NCBI GenBank assembly: GCA_025454795.1 | Contig: JALONT010000005.1 | Coordinates: 44,335 to 108,334 of the forward strand | Source of the DNA: Bacteroidales bacterium | GTDB lineage: Bacteria > Bacteroidota > Bacteroidia > Bacteroidales > VadinHA17 | Length of the DNA stretch: 64,000 nt | Direction of reading: 5' to 3' | Shown here: piece after piece, positions 1 to 7,805 of the stretch | Layout: every line of letters starts with the position of its first letter | How positions within the stretch are numbered: position 1 is the first letter of the stretch | Translations under genes and position numbers: made by a program | Notes under the pieces: model-generated | Seen by the model: the letters and a program-made list of their open reading frames with translations, nothing else | What the model was told of the DNA's origin: nothing | Databases searched by the model: none

Positions 1-1
1 T

Positions 2-493
2 GCTCAATATGTTATAATCGGACACTCTGAAAGAAGATCATATTATAATGAGAACGACAAGCTGCTCAATAAAAAAACTGTTTTGGCTCTTAACAGCGGA
101 TTAAAAGCGATCTTCTGCTTCGGGGAAGTAAAAGAAGAGAGAGAAGCCGGAACACATTTTATTATTGTCAAACGACAGCTTGATGAAGGATTATTCACAC
201 TTCCTGTGGAAGAAATGAACAAAATTGTCATTGCTTACGAGCCTGTATGGGCAATAGGAACAGGTCTTACCGCAACGCCAGAGCAGGCTCAGGAGATGCA
301 CCAATATATAAGGGGACTGGTGAAAGAGAAGTACGGAAATGATTGCGCAAAACAGATGCCAATACTTTATGGTGGAAGTTGTAAGCCTTCGAATGCCGCT
401 GAACTCTTTTCAAAACCTGATGTTGACGGAGGTCTTATCGGTGGTGCATCATTGAAAAAAGAGGATTTTATTGCAATAGTTGAAGCAGTATAG
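2..493 (+). CDS. tpiA: Triosephosphate isomerase, C-terminal part (5' end outside window)
   Basis: Triosephosphate isomerase interconverts dihydroxyacetone phosphate and glyceraldehyde 3-phosphate in glycolysis and gluconeogenesis; it is a cytosolic (beta/alpha)8 barrel. The frame is open from base 2, so the gene begins before the window and about 163 residues remain. Both catalytic signatures are present: the GHSERR segment with the electrophilic His right at the window edge, and [11 protein letters not shown] with the catalytic Glu. The phosphate-binding loops ILYGGS and GLIGGASL near the end are intact, and the protein stops where the family normally does. An internal TTG at base 83 is not a start, because conserved sequence runs through it. 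Identification is firm; only the upstream part is unseen. Confidence 0.97.
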   Translation, partial: AQYVIIGHSERRSYYNENDKLLNKKTVLALNSGLKAIFCFGEVKEEREAGTHFIIVKRQLDEGLFTLPVEEMNKIVIAYEPVWAIGTGLTATPEQAQEMHQYIRGLVKEKYGNDCAKQMPILYGGSCKPSNAAELFSKPDVDGGLIGGASLKKEDFIAIVEAV

Positions 494-519
494 CACTATT
501 TTCCGGATGAAACATTTAG

Positions 520-640
520 TTACACAGAGAACCACAGAGCAGGCACAGAGAACCACAGATACTTGAATCTGTGTACCTTTGTACCCGCCTGAAAGAAGTG
601 ATGGCCTCTGCGCAACTCCGCGTTGAAAAATAAACAAATC
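520..640. repeat. Degenerate CACAGAG-type intergenic repeat
   Basis: Tandem imperfect copies of a TTACACAGAGAACCACAGAG-like unit lie between tpiA and the next gene. Related sequence recurs near 14455-14570, 47761-47860 and 63966-63981, always between genes. The copy ends a few bases before the next reading frame, so it may form part of that gene's leader. Its role is unknown. Confidence 0.6.
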
Positions 641-649
641 TCAGATTTC

Positions 650-3600
650 ATGTTAAAAAAACTGGTCTTTCTGAGTCTGATTACCGGGTTAATTTCACCC
701 CTAAACCTTCTGGCACAGCCAAAATCACCATTCTCAGGTGATCCGGAAAAATTCAGGACAGAGCTGACAGCTTTCATGGGTCCAAACCTCAATGATACCC
801 AGAAAGCTAATCTGAATTCTTTCCTTGTAAAATGGGATAGTTCAGCATTCAGCAAAAATAACATGATTCGTATCCTGGACGTCACAAGCCAGTTTTATGG
901 TAAAGCCATGAGACCGGTACCCTATTTTAATGATTTCATGACTGCCATGAACATTTTTATCGAGGTAAAAAGTGGTGATAAATTCATTAATGACTGGCTG
1001 TCCGGATTAAGCGAGATTACATTCAGTCCCAGATTTACTAATGAGATCATCGGTAAATATATAAGGAATATAAGTACAATAGTAAAGAACAATATCCTGG
1101 GTGAATCAGCATCGGTCAGGTGGAAAGTTAAAAACACCAATCTTCAGTTTATACATGACACTGTTTTTTCTGTAATTATCAAGAATGCCACGATCACATG
1201 TTATTCACAAAAAGACAGTACGGAGATATATAACGCATCAGGAATATATTACCCTGATATTCAACAGTTTCACGGCACAGCAGGAAAAGTGACATGGGAA
1301 AAGGCCGGGTATGGAAAAGAGGATGTATTTGCTGAATTTGATAACTATATCATTAATCCTGTAAAGAACAGTTTCATTGTGGATTCTGCAAGGCTGACAC
1401 ATTATGTGTATTTTAAAACTCCGGTTTACGGGATCCTTAATGATCAGGCTATCAGCTACAGGAATAAGGAAACTGCGAGTTTCCCCAGATTTGAAACTTA
1501 CGAAAAGAAATTCATACTTGAGAATATCTACGAAGGAGTAAATTATGAAGGAGGACTCGCTATTGAAGGAGCAGCCATCAAGGGAACAGGATCAAAAGAT
1601 GTTCCGGCAAGAATCAGCCTTTTCAGGAACGATACCCTTTACCTTAAGATAAATTCCGGCGAATTTATGTTCTCAAAGAACGGTCTGACCTGCGCAGAGG
1701 CGTCAATGTCGCTTTACCTTGACAAGGATTCAATCTACCATTCCAATCTTAGCTTTTCATATAATTCTGCAAACAGGCAGGTAAGCCTTTACAAGGGTAA
1801 TAATCCGGTATCTAAAAGTCCATATTTCAACTCATTCCATGCCCTGGACATGTATTTTGAACTTCTCTCCTGGAATATGAATGAATCGAAAATAATTCTT
1901 TCAAGGGCAAGGGGAGCTGCACTCGGACAAGCGCTTTTTGAATCTTCTTCATTCTTTGATTCAGACTATTTCTTAAGAATGGCAGGAATGGATGACTTTC
2001 ATCCACTGAACCAGCTTAGAAAATTTGCTGAATGGTACTATTCGGATACATTTCCTGTTGAAGAGTTTGCCAACTGGCTCAATAAACCTGTTGAAGCAGT
2101 TACCAGTCTCTGTATCGACATGGCTAACAAGGGCTTTTTGTTTTATGACCGGAAGTACAATGAGATAACTCTTAAAAAGAAAGTTGATGACTTCGTTAAC
2201 TCATTCGCCAGGAAAAAAGATTATGATGTCCTTAGCATTATGAGCGAGACCAAAGCTCCTCTTGATAACGCAGTCCTTGATCTGAATAATTACAAACTGA
2301 CTGTGAATGGTGTTTCAGGTGTTTACCTCAGTGATTCCCAAAGGGTCGCCCTTTACCCCTATAATCGTCAACTGGTTATAAGCAAAAACAGGGACCTGCA
2401 ATTCGATGGTGTCGTTGAAGCAGGACTTTTCACTGTATTCGGCCATAATTTCAGCTTTAGTTATGATACTTTCAAAATCAGGCTTCAGAAGATCGATTCA
2501 ATCAGAATTGCCGTTGAAACTGATAAAAGAGATAATATGGGAAATCCTCTTATTAAAGAGGTCGACAACCTCATACAGATGGGGACAGCCGAACTATACA
2601 TTGATCAGCCAAATAATAAGTCGGGGCTTAAAAGCCTGAAACAATACCCAATAATACATGCGGTAACATACTCTTATATCTTTTATGATGATATTGCCGG
2701 GCTCGAGGGGGTTTACCCGCAGGAAGATTTTTATTTCAGGGTAGATCCTTTCACCTATGAAAATATTGACCACTATACTAACAAGGATATGAACCTGTCC
2801 GGAGAATTCCATGCCGGCAATATACTTGAACCCATAAACCAATTCCTTACTATTCAGGAAAATAACTCACTCGGATTCAATATGGCAATTCCTGAAGAGG
2901 GTATTGAGGTATATGGGACCAGGGGAAAGTTTTACGATAATCTAAGTATGAGCAGCAAAGGGCTTTTAGGGAAAGGTACTTTGAAGCACCTGACTTCAAC
3001 AACTGTATCGGAGGAATTTAAATTCTTCCCCGATTCGATGCTGACACAGGCTTCAATATTTAAAATTGATAAAGATGGTGCAGGTCTTTACCCGGTACTG
3101 ATAAGCGAAGATGTCAGCATAAAATGGCTTACTCAGGAGGATGAATGGATGGCTCAGAACAAGGAAGGCAAGAATTTCAATATGTTTGAAAACGGTACGG
3201 TACTTGACGGGAAACTTGCTCTGACACCTACCAGCCTGAAAGGATCAGGAATTGTAAATACAACTGATTCAAGGATTACATCAGAAAATTTCAGTTTTAC
3301 TACCAATTCAATTAAGGCTGATACTTCGGTGTATAACCTTAAATCCCTGTCGACAAGCGGATATTCTTTCATTGCTGAGAATGCCGCCGCCGATGTCAAC
3401 TTCGATCTTAAAATGACACGTTTTCATCTGAATACCGGAACTTCAGTAGTAAAATTCCCGGAGATACAGTATATCTGTACAATGACTGACTTCACATATA
3501 ATATGGAAACCAGGGTGCTCGATATGGAACAGAAAGGGAAATCAGGCACTGCACTCCTGCCCCCTGATAAACTTTTAAGACAGAACTTCAAAACCCTCGA

Positions 3601-5161
3601 TAAGCCGACTTTCTTTGCCACTAATGTAATTGGTGATACATTATCATTTTCATCATGGAAGGGTTCATATCATCTCAATGAAGAGTATATTGAAGCAGAA
3701 AACATAAACTATATTCATATTGCTGATGCTCTTATCCAGCCTGAGAACGGAAAAATAACAATTAACAGGCGGGCAAAAATTAAACAGATGGAAAATGCTT
3801 TTGTTGCCGTTAACAATCGTCATCTCCTCCATTCTGCAAAGATTGATATTGAATCAACGAAGAGATATTCAGGGAGCGCCATTTATGATTATATTGACGA
3901 AAATAAGAAGATCCAGCGGATAAACTTCCCGGAATTATCTGTTGACACTGCAACCACGAATGCCAGAGGATTTATACCTGTCAGTCAGAATTTTACTCTT
4001 AATCCTGCATTTACTTATACTGGTGATGTTACCCTCTATTCAACCAAGGATCTTCTCCTCTTCAGCGGAGCTGCAGGTATCATACATAATTGCAGCCCGA
4101 TTAAGAGCTATTCAGTAAAATTCAAAACTTATATAGATCCGAAAAACGTTCTGATCCCTATAAATGAGAAACCACGGGATCTTAACGACAATATGGTTTT
4201 CTCAGGATCCTTTATGAATATCGACTCTATCCATGTCTATCCTGCATTTCTTTCAGCACAGAAATCATGGACTGATGTCGGTTTGGTAAATTCAAGAGGA
4301 TTCCTCTATTATGAAAAAGCAAAAGGAAGATATCTGATCACCTCTATGGAAAAACTTGCTGACCAGACTATTCCAGGCGATATGATAGCCTTCGATAAGA
4401 ATTTCTGCGTATTGTCAGGTGAGGGCAAGCTTAACTTCGGGACAAATTTCGATCTGGTGAAACAGACTGGTGCCGGTAAAATAATTCATACTCTTGACTC
4501 CGGCGATGTTAATATAGAGGCTGTTTTGGGATTTGACTTCTATTTCTCTCCTGAAGCCCTGAAGATAATGAGCGATGAGATAAGGATGATGCCAACCCTT
4601 AAAGCGGTGAATCTGAACAGCGAACTGTATAATAAAGGTATGAAGGATCTTATCGGTGTGAAAGCAGCCAGCCAGATAAAAGAGGACCTCGACCTGTATG
4701 GCGCTTTAAGAAACCTTCCCAAAGAGTTCAACTTCGAATTGCTGTTGAATGATGTAAACCTGTACTGGAATGAATCTTCATCATCATTCAGGTCGAAAGG
4801 TATGATCGGTATCGGATTCATCGGAAGCCAGCCTGTGAATGTTTATGTTGATGGATTCATTGAGATCCAGCGAAGACGCTCTGGTGATATGTTTGATATC
4901 TATCTTAAGGCTGATGAATCGACCTGGTATTATTTCTCCTACATCAGGGGCAATATGATGACCCAGTCAGGGAATAACAGCTATAACACACTGATTGCCA
5001 GTACAAAACTAAATATGAGGAAACATCCTGATTCATCTGTCAGGACACCCTATCTTTATATGATTTCTGTGGAAGACAGGCTCTCAAGATTTCTCAGGAG
5101 AATGACAGAGAGCGAGGTCATTGAGGAACAGCAACCGGATCTTAAAGGGCTTACAAGGTAA
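650..5161 (+). CDS. Very large secreted protein of unknown function (1503 aa)
   Basis: I do not recognise the family. I start at the ATG that gives an N-terminus MLKKLVFLSLITGLISPLNLLAQ-like signal peptide (about 23 residues, cut after Ala-Gln); a TTG 27 bases upstream would only put a polar tail before it. There is no lipobox Cys, so the product is probably periplasmic or outer-membrane associated. After a helical first 150 residues, the rest is almost all alternating short beta-strand-like segments rich in Asn, Ser, Tyr and Phe, with no transmembrane helix, Cys cluster or enzyme motif visible. The layout resembles long beta-solenoid or envelope-bridging proteins such as AsmA/LptD-like folds, but that is only a resemblance. 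Its last 11 bases overlap the convergent phosphoesterase gene. Confidence 0.85.
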   Translation: MLKKLVFLSLITGLISPLNLLAQPKSPFSGDPEKFRTELTAFMGPNLNDTQKANLNSFLVKWDSSAFSKNNMIRILDVTSQFYGKAMRPVPYFNDFMTAMNIFIEVKSGDKFINDWLSGLSEITFSPRFTNEIIGKYIRNISTIVKNNILGESASVRWKVKNTNLQFIHDTVFSVIIKNATITCYSQKDSTEIYNASGIYYPDIQQFHGTAGKVTWEKAGYGKEDVFAEFDNYIINPVKNSFIVDSARLTHYVYFKTPVYGILNDQAISYRNKETASFPRFETYEKKFILENIYEGVNYEGGLAIEGAAIKGTGSKDVPARISLFRNDTLYLKINSGEFMFSKNGLTCAEASMSLYLDKDSIYHSNLSFSYNSANRQVSLYKGNNPVSKSPYFNSFHALDMYFELLSWNMNESKIILSRARGAALGQALFESSSFFDSDYFLRMAGMDDFHPLNQLRKFAEWYYSDTFPVEEFANWLNKPVEAVTSLCIDMANKGFLFYDRKYNEITLKKKVDDFVNSFARKKDYDVLSIMSETKAPLDNAVLDLNNYKLTVNGVSGVYLSDSQRVALYPYNRQLVISKNRDLQFDGVVEAGLFTVFGHNFSFSYDTFKIRLQKIDSIRIAVETDKRDNMGNPLIKEVDNLIQMGTAELYIDQPNNKSGLKSLKQYPIIHAVTYSYIFYDDIAGLEGVYPQEDFYFRVDPFTYENIDHYTNKDMNLSGEFHAGNILEPINQFLTIQENNSLGFNMAIPEEGIEVYGTRGKFYDNLSMSSKGLLGKGTLKHLTSTTVSEEFKFFPDSMLTQASIFKIDKDGAGLYPVLISEDVSIKWLTQEDEWMAQNKEGKNFNMFENGTVLDGKLALTPTSLKGSGIVNTTDSRITSENFSFTTNSIKADTSVYNLKSLSTSGYSFIAENAAADVNFDLKMTRFHLNTGTSVVKFPEIQYICTMTDFTYNMETRVLDMEQKGKSGTALLPPDKLLRQNFKTLDKPTFFATNVIGDTLSFSSWKGSYHLNEEYIEAENINYIHIADALIQPENGKITINRRAKIKQMENAFVAVNNRHLLHSAKIDIESTKRYSGSAIYDYIDENKKIQRINFPELSVDTATTNARGFIPVSQNFTLNPAFTYTGDVTLYSTKDLLLFSGAAGIIHNCSPIKSYSVKFKTYIDPKNVLIPINEKPRDLNDNMVFSGSFMNIDSIHVYPAFLSAQKSWTDVGLVNSRGFLYYEKAKGRYLITSMEKLADQTIPGDMIAFDKNFCVLSGEGKLNFGTNFDLVKQTGAGKIIHTLDSGDVNIEAVLGFDFYFSPEALKIMSDEIRMMPTLKAVNLNSELYNKGMKDLIGVKAASQIKEDLDLYGALRNLPKEFNFELLLNDVNLYWNESSSSFRSKGMIGIGFIGSQPVNVYVDGFIEIQRRRSGDMFDIYLKADESTWYYFSYIRGNMMTQSGNNSYNTLIASTKLNMRKHPDSSVRTPYLYMISVEDRLSRFLRRMTESEVIEEQQPDLKGLTR

Positions 5162-5657
5162 CTTTGCCTCTCTCACCCAATTCTATTAGTTCCAGATCAT
5201 GAATATTCATCCCATCGATCTGAAACCTGATAGCTGTCATATACTTATGAAATCCATTATATCCTGAAGATCCGGGATTTACATAAAGGAATCCCGCTTT
5301 TTTATCATACATCACCCTGGTAATATGTGAATGCCCGCAAATGAAAAGGCCGGGGGGCTCATTATAAATTGCAGGCTTAACCCTGTGATCATAGTGACCC
5401 GGAGTACCTCCAATGTGAGTGATCCAGACTTTAACCTCCTCTGCCGTAAAATGCAGGTGTTCTTTGTAAACCATTCTTACAACAGCATCATCGACATTAC
5501 CATACACTGCTCTCAGCGGTTTAAATGAGGCAAGGGAATCTGCTGTATCAATATTCCCAATGTCTCCTGCGTGCCATATCTCATCAACTTCCTTAAAATG
5601 TTCAAAGAGACGGGGGTGTATCCATCCATGTGTATCCGAGATGAGGCCAATCTTCAT
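5151..5657 (-). CDS. YfcE/MJ0936-type metallophosphoesterase
   Basis: A 168-residue calcineurin-like phosphoesterase of the small YfcE family, which hydrolyses phosphodiesters or phosphomonoesters using two metal ions; the natural substrate in this lineage is not known. The metal ligands are visible in order: Asp and His of SDTHG near residue 7, Asp of HAGDIGN, Asn of GNVD, the His of THIGG and the paired His of CGHSH. I start at the ATG in front of KIGLISDTHG, because this motif normally sits at the very N-terminus; an upstream in-frame ATG would add 39 residues of non-family sequence overlapping a palindromic repeat. The gene converges on the large secreted protein gene with an 11-base overlap. 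Confidence 0.92.
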   Translation of the reverse strand: MKIGLISDTHGWIHPRLFEHFKEVDEIWHAGDIGNIDTADSLASFKPLRAVYGNVDDAVVRMVYKEHLHFTAEEVKVWITHIGGTPGHYDHRVKPAIYNEPPGLFICGHSHITRVMYDKKAGFLYVNPGSSGYNGFHKYMTAIRFQIDGMNIHDLELIELGERGKVTL

Positions 5658-5780
5658 AGTTTTATATATATAATCCACACCACCTCGTCCCGACATGATG
5701 TAGGGGTACTTCCCGCCAAGACGGTACAGGCTCTGCTCTAAAGAGGAGGAGAAAGTTAAAGTATTAAATATCATAACTTT

Positions 5781-5836
5781 CCCCTCCTTTTCAAAGGAGG
5801 GGTGTCATACCCGAAGGGTCATGACGGGGTGGTTAG
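5781..5836. repeat. CCCCTCC/GGAGGGG palindromic repeat
   Basis: A near-perfect hairpin, CCCCTCCTTTTCAAAGGAGGGG, is followed by a TGACGGGGTGGTTAG tail. G/C-run palindromes of the same style occur at 12651-12716 and 42420-42472. It sits between divergent genes, so it is not a simple terminator and is more like a dispersed intergenic palindrome. Confidence 0.6.
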
Positions 5837-5890
5837 TTTGACTTCATATACAGCCTAAATGGGCACTGTCTCGAAGTATTACAAATTTAC

Positions 5891-5898
5891 TATTTTTG
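5891..5898 (+). promoter_or_regulatory. Putative -7 box (TATTTTTG) of rsmE
   Basis: The sequence matches the TAnnTTTG -7 consensus of Bacteroidota and lies 17 bases before the rsmE ATG, which implies a very short leader. No clear -33 TTG element is visible at the expected distance. Confidence 0.45.
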
Positions 5899-5914
5899 TC
5901 GAAACAATTTTTTT

Positions 5915-6619
5915 ATGCAGATATTTTACGCTCCGGATATTGACGGTACTTTTTACATACTTGATGAAAGGGAATCAAAGCATACCATCAGAGTACTGAG
6001 AATGAGGGAGGGAGATCCAGTAAAGCTGATCGATGGGAAAGGCAATTTATATGAGGGAGTCATAAAAGATCCTGATCCGAAAAGATGCCTGGTAAAGGTT
6101 GAATCTGTCATTAGAAATTTTGAAAAAAGAAATTACAGGCTTCATATTGCTATCTCCCCGTTAAAAAATCCTGAACGATTTGAATGGTTTGTCGAGAAAA
6201 GCGTCGAGATAGGTATTGATGAGATCACTCCCCTGATATGCAGAAACACCGAGAAACCAGGGATAAAGACAGAGAGGATCAACAATATTATTATATCAGC
6301 AATTAAACAATCGCTGAAGCCGAAGATAACACTGCTGAACAGTGCATGCTCTCTCGGGGAATTTATAAATCAGCCTCATGATGGACGGCTGATGATAGCT
6401 CATTGCAATGAAAATCATAAGCGGATTGGGATAGCTGAAGCCTGTAAAAAGGGTGAAGATGCTGTTATTCTTATTGGTCCCGAAGGTGATTTTTCTGAAG
6501 AGGAGATAAAGAGCATATTGAGTAATAATTTTACTCAGATACATCTTGGACCAAGCCGACTGAGAGCAGAAACGGCAGGCGTTGCCGCCTGCCATTCCAT
6601 ATACTTCATCAATCAATGA
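5915..6619 (+). CDS. rsmE: 16S rRNA (uracil1498-N3)-methyltransferase RsmE
   Basis: RsmE methylates N3 of U1498 in 16S rRNA of the 30S subunit, using S-adenosylmethionine. The 234-residue protein has the family layout: an N-terminal PUA-like beta domain (to about residue 70, containing HTIRVLRMREGD) followed by a SPOUT/trefoil-knot domain. The knot signatures are clear: LHIAISPLKNPERFEW, a conserved IGPEGDFSEEE loop near residue 190 and LGPSRLRAETA near residue 215. Length fits the family (230-250). A TAnnTTTG-type -7 box lies just upstream. The stop overlaps by seven bases the end of a small convergent gene. Confidence 0.96.
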   Translation: MQIFYAPDIDGTFYILDERESKHTIRVLRMREGDPVKLIDGKGNLYEGVIKDPDPKRCLVKVESVIRNFEKRNYRLHIAISPLKNPERFEWFVEKSVEIGIDEITPLICRNTEKPGIKTERINNIIISAIKQSLKPKITLLNSACSLGEFINQPHDGRLMIAHCNENHKRIGIAEACKKGEDAVILIGPEGDFSEEEIKSILSNNFTQIHLGPSRLRAETAGVAACHSIYFINQ

Positions 6620-6810
6620 CTCTTTCTGATCCTCCCGATCAGTCGGCGTGTCAGCCGTTTTCCAGATACAGGTTTTACCTGTTTTAGTAGTTCAATCACA
6701 TCATAAAATTCTGCATTAAATCCAAAGGCATCCTCAAAAAGGTCAATTTCTTCAGTTTTAATATCATGATATGACAAAAAAGGAGTAGTAGTTAATCCCA
6801 TAGGCACCAT
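6613..6810 (-). CDS. Small conserved-looking protein, function unknown (65 aa)
   Basis: A 65-residue protein I do not recognise. The middle is acidic (EEIDLFEDAFGFNAEFYDVIELL) and predicted helical, and the end is strongly basic (KRLTRRLIGRIRKSH), so the charge is split along the chain. It has no signal peptide or membrane segment. It converges on rsmE with a seven-base overlap of the two stops. The non-random composition and tight placement argue for a real gene, but no domain supports it. An ATG nine bases downstream is an alternative start. Confidence 0.55.
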   Translation of the reverse strand: MVPMGLTTTPFLSYHDIKTEEIDLFEDAFGFNAEFYDVIELLKQVKPVSGKRLTRRLIGRIRKSH

Positions 6811-7049
6811 GATTTATATTTTCATAGAAACGCCTGTAGAGATATATTATTGTATATAAAATAAAATATTGAGATATTTTTAACCTGTCTTTCAATTTTG
6901 GGTTTTGCCCTGTCCTGAAGTCTTAACGCTTCGCTGTCTTTTAACTTAAATTACTCCCGGACAGACTGCAGGGTGTAAAGACCTTAAGACAACTACACCC
7001 GCCTGGTGGAATAAACGCCGGGCGCGAAACAGGTCAAAGGTGGATATTT

Positions 7050-7637
7050 TTAATTCAGGGTCAGACTTATTTTCTTCTCCTCCATTATTTTCCGCATATT
7101 GATAAGGGCATATCTCATGCGTCCGAGAGCTGTATTGATACTTACATCTGTGATTTCGGCAATCTCCTTGAAGCTCAGTCCTGAGTAATGGCGAAGTATT
7201 ACAACTTCGCGTTGATCTTCAGGCAGGAGACTGATCATCTTTCTCACGTCTTTCTGGATCTGCCTCTTTATCATATCATCTTCAATGGTAGAATCGGCAA
7301 ATTTCTTCGAATTGAACAGGTCAGATTCATAGTCATCGTTGGATATGGTATTCATCTGTTTAATCCTTCGGAAATGATCAATAATGAGATTATGCGCAAT
7401 CCGCATCACCCAGGAGATGAATTTACCGTTATCCTGGTACTTGCCGGCCTTGACAGACTGGATCACCTTCATGAAAGTATCCTGAAAGAGATCTTCAGCA
7501 AGAGCCTGATCTCGTATATATAAGCTTATATAAGTAAAAACCTTATTCTTATGTCGGTGGATTAATTGCTCAAAGCAGGGCTGCTCGCCTTTTATGAACC
7601 TCTGAATCAGTTCATAATCGGGAATCATCTTATTCAT
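7050..7637 (-). CDS. ECF-type RNA polymerase sigma factor
   Basis: A 195-residue ECF sigma factor, which directs RNA polymerase to a specific promoter set. Region 2 is seen at about residues 20-90 (EQLIHRHKNKVFTYISLYI, the AEDLFQDTFMKV segment contacting core enzyme, then GKFISWVMRIAHNLIIDHFR for -10 recognition). Region 4 lies at about 130-185, with LPEDQREVVILRHYSGLSF followed by the helix-turn-helix FKEIAEITDVSINTALGRMR. No anti-sigma gene follows on the same strand; the next 240 bases hold no convincing gene. It may be one of the housekeeping-like ECF factors common in Bacteroidota rather than a stress-specific one; the target regulon cannot be read from sequence. A possible -7 box sits about 85 bases upstream. 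Confidence 0.95.
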   Translation of the reverse strand: MNKMIPDYELIQRFIKGEQPCFEQLIHRHKNKVFTYISLYIRDQALAEDLFQDTFMKVIQSVKAGKYQDNGKFISWVMRIAHNLIIDHFRRIKQMNTISNDDYESDLFNSKKFADSTIEDDMIKRQIQKDVRKMISLLPEDQREVVILRHYSGLSFKEIAEITDVSINTALGRMRYALINMRKIMEEKKISLTLN

Positions 7638-7721
7638 AGCTCACTCTTTTAGTTAACAAGAGTAGAGTTGTTTTATAGGCACTCCTCCTTATTTAGATAT
7701 TGAACGTAACTCCAAAGAAAA

Positions 7722-7729
7722 CAAATTTA
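7722..7729 (-). promoter_or_regulatory. Putative -7 box (TAAATTTG) of the sigma factor gene
   Basis: On the minus strand this matches TAnnTTTG, 85 bases upstream of the sigma factor ATG, in the divergent region shared with uvrA. No convincing -33 element was found. Confidence 0.35.
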
Positions 7730-7805
7730 TTTAATTTGAAAGTATTACTTTTGAATTTTAACTCGATTTTAACTAAAAATTTACACGAACGACCGGAAAT
7801 AAGTG

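Noticed and set aside
3154..3399. Open frames on the minus strand inside the large secreted protein gene
   Set aside because: They are shadows of a 1503-codon gene with consistent composition and have no domain, start context or promoter of their own.
5658..5774. N-terminal extension of the phosphoesterase
   Set aside because: The conserved metal-binding motif should be at the N-terminus, and the extension is coded by sequence next to a palindromic repeat.
6811..7049. Gap after the ECF sigma gene, searched for an anti-sigma gene or RNA
   Set aside because: No open frame of useful length on the minus strand and no clear stem-loop set; only short GC-rich words were found.
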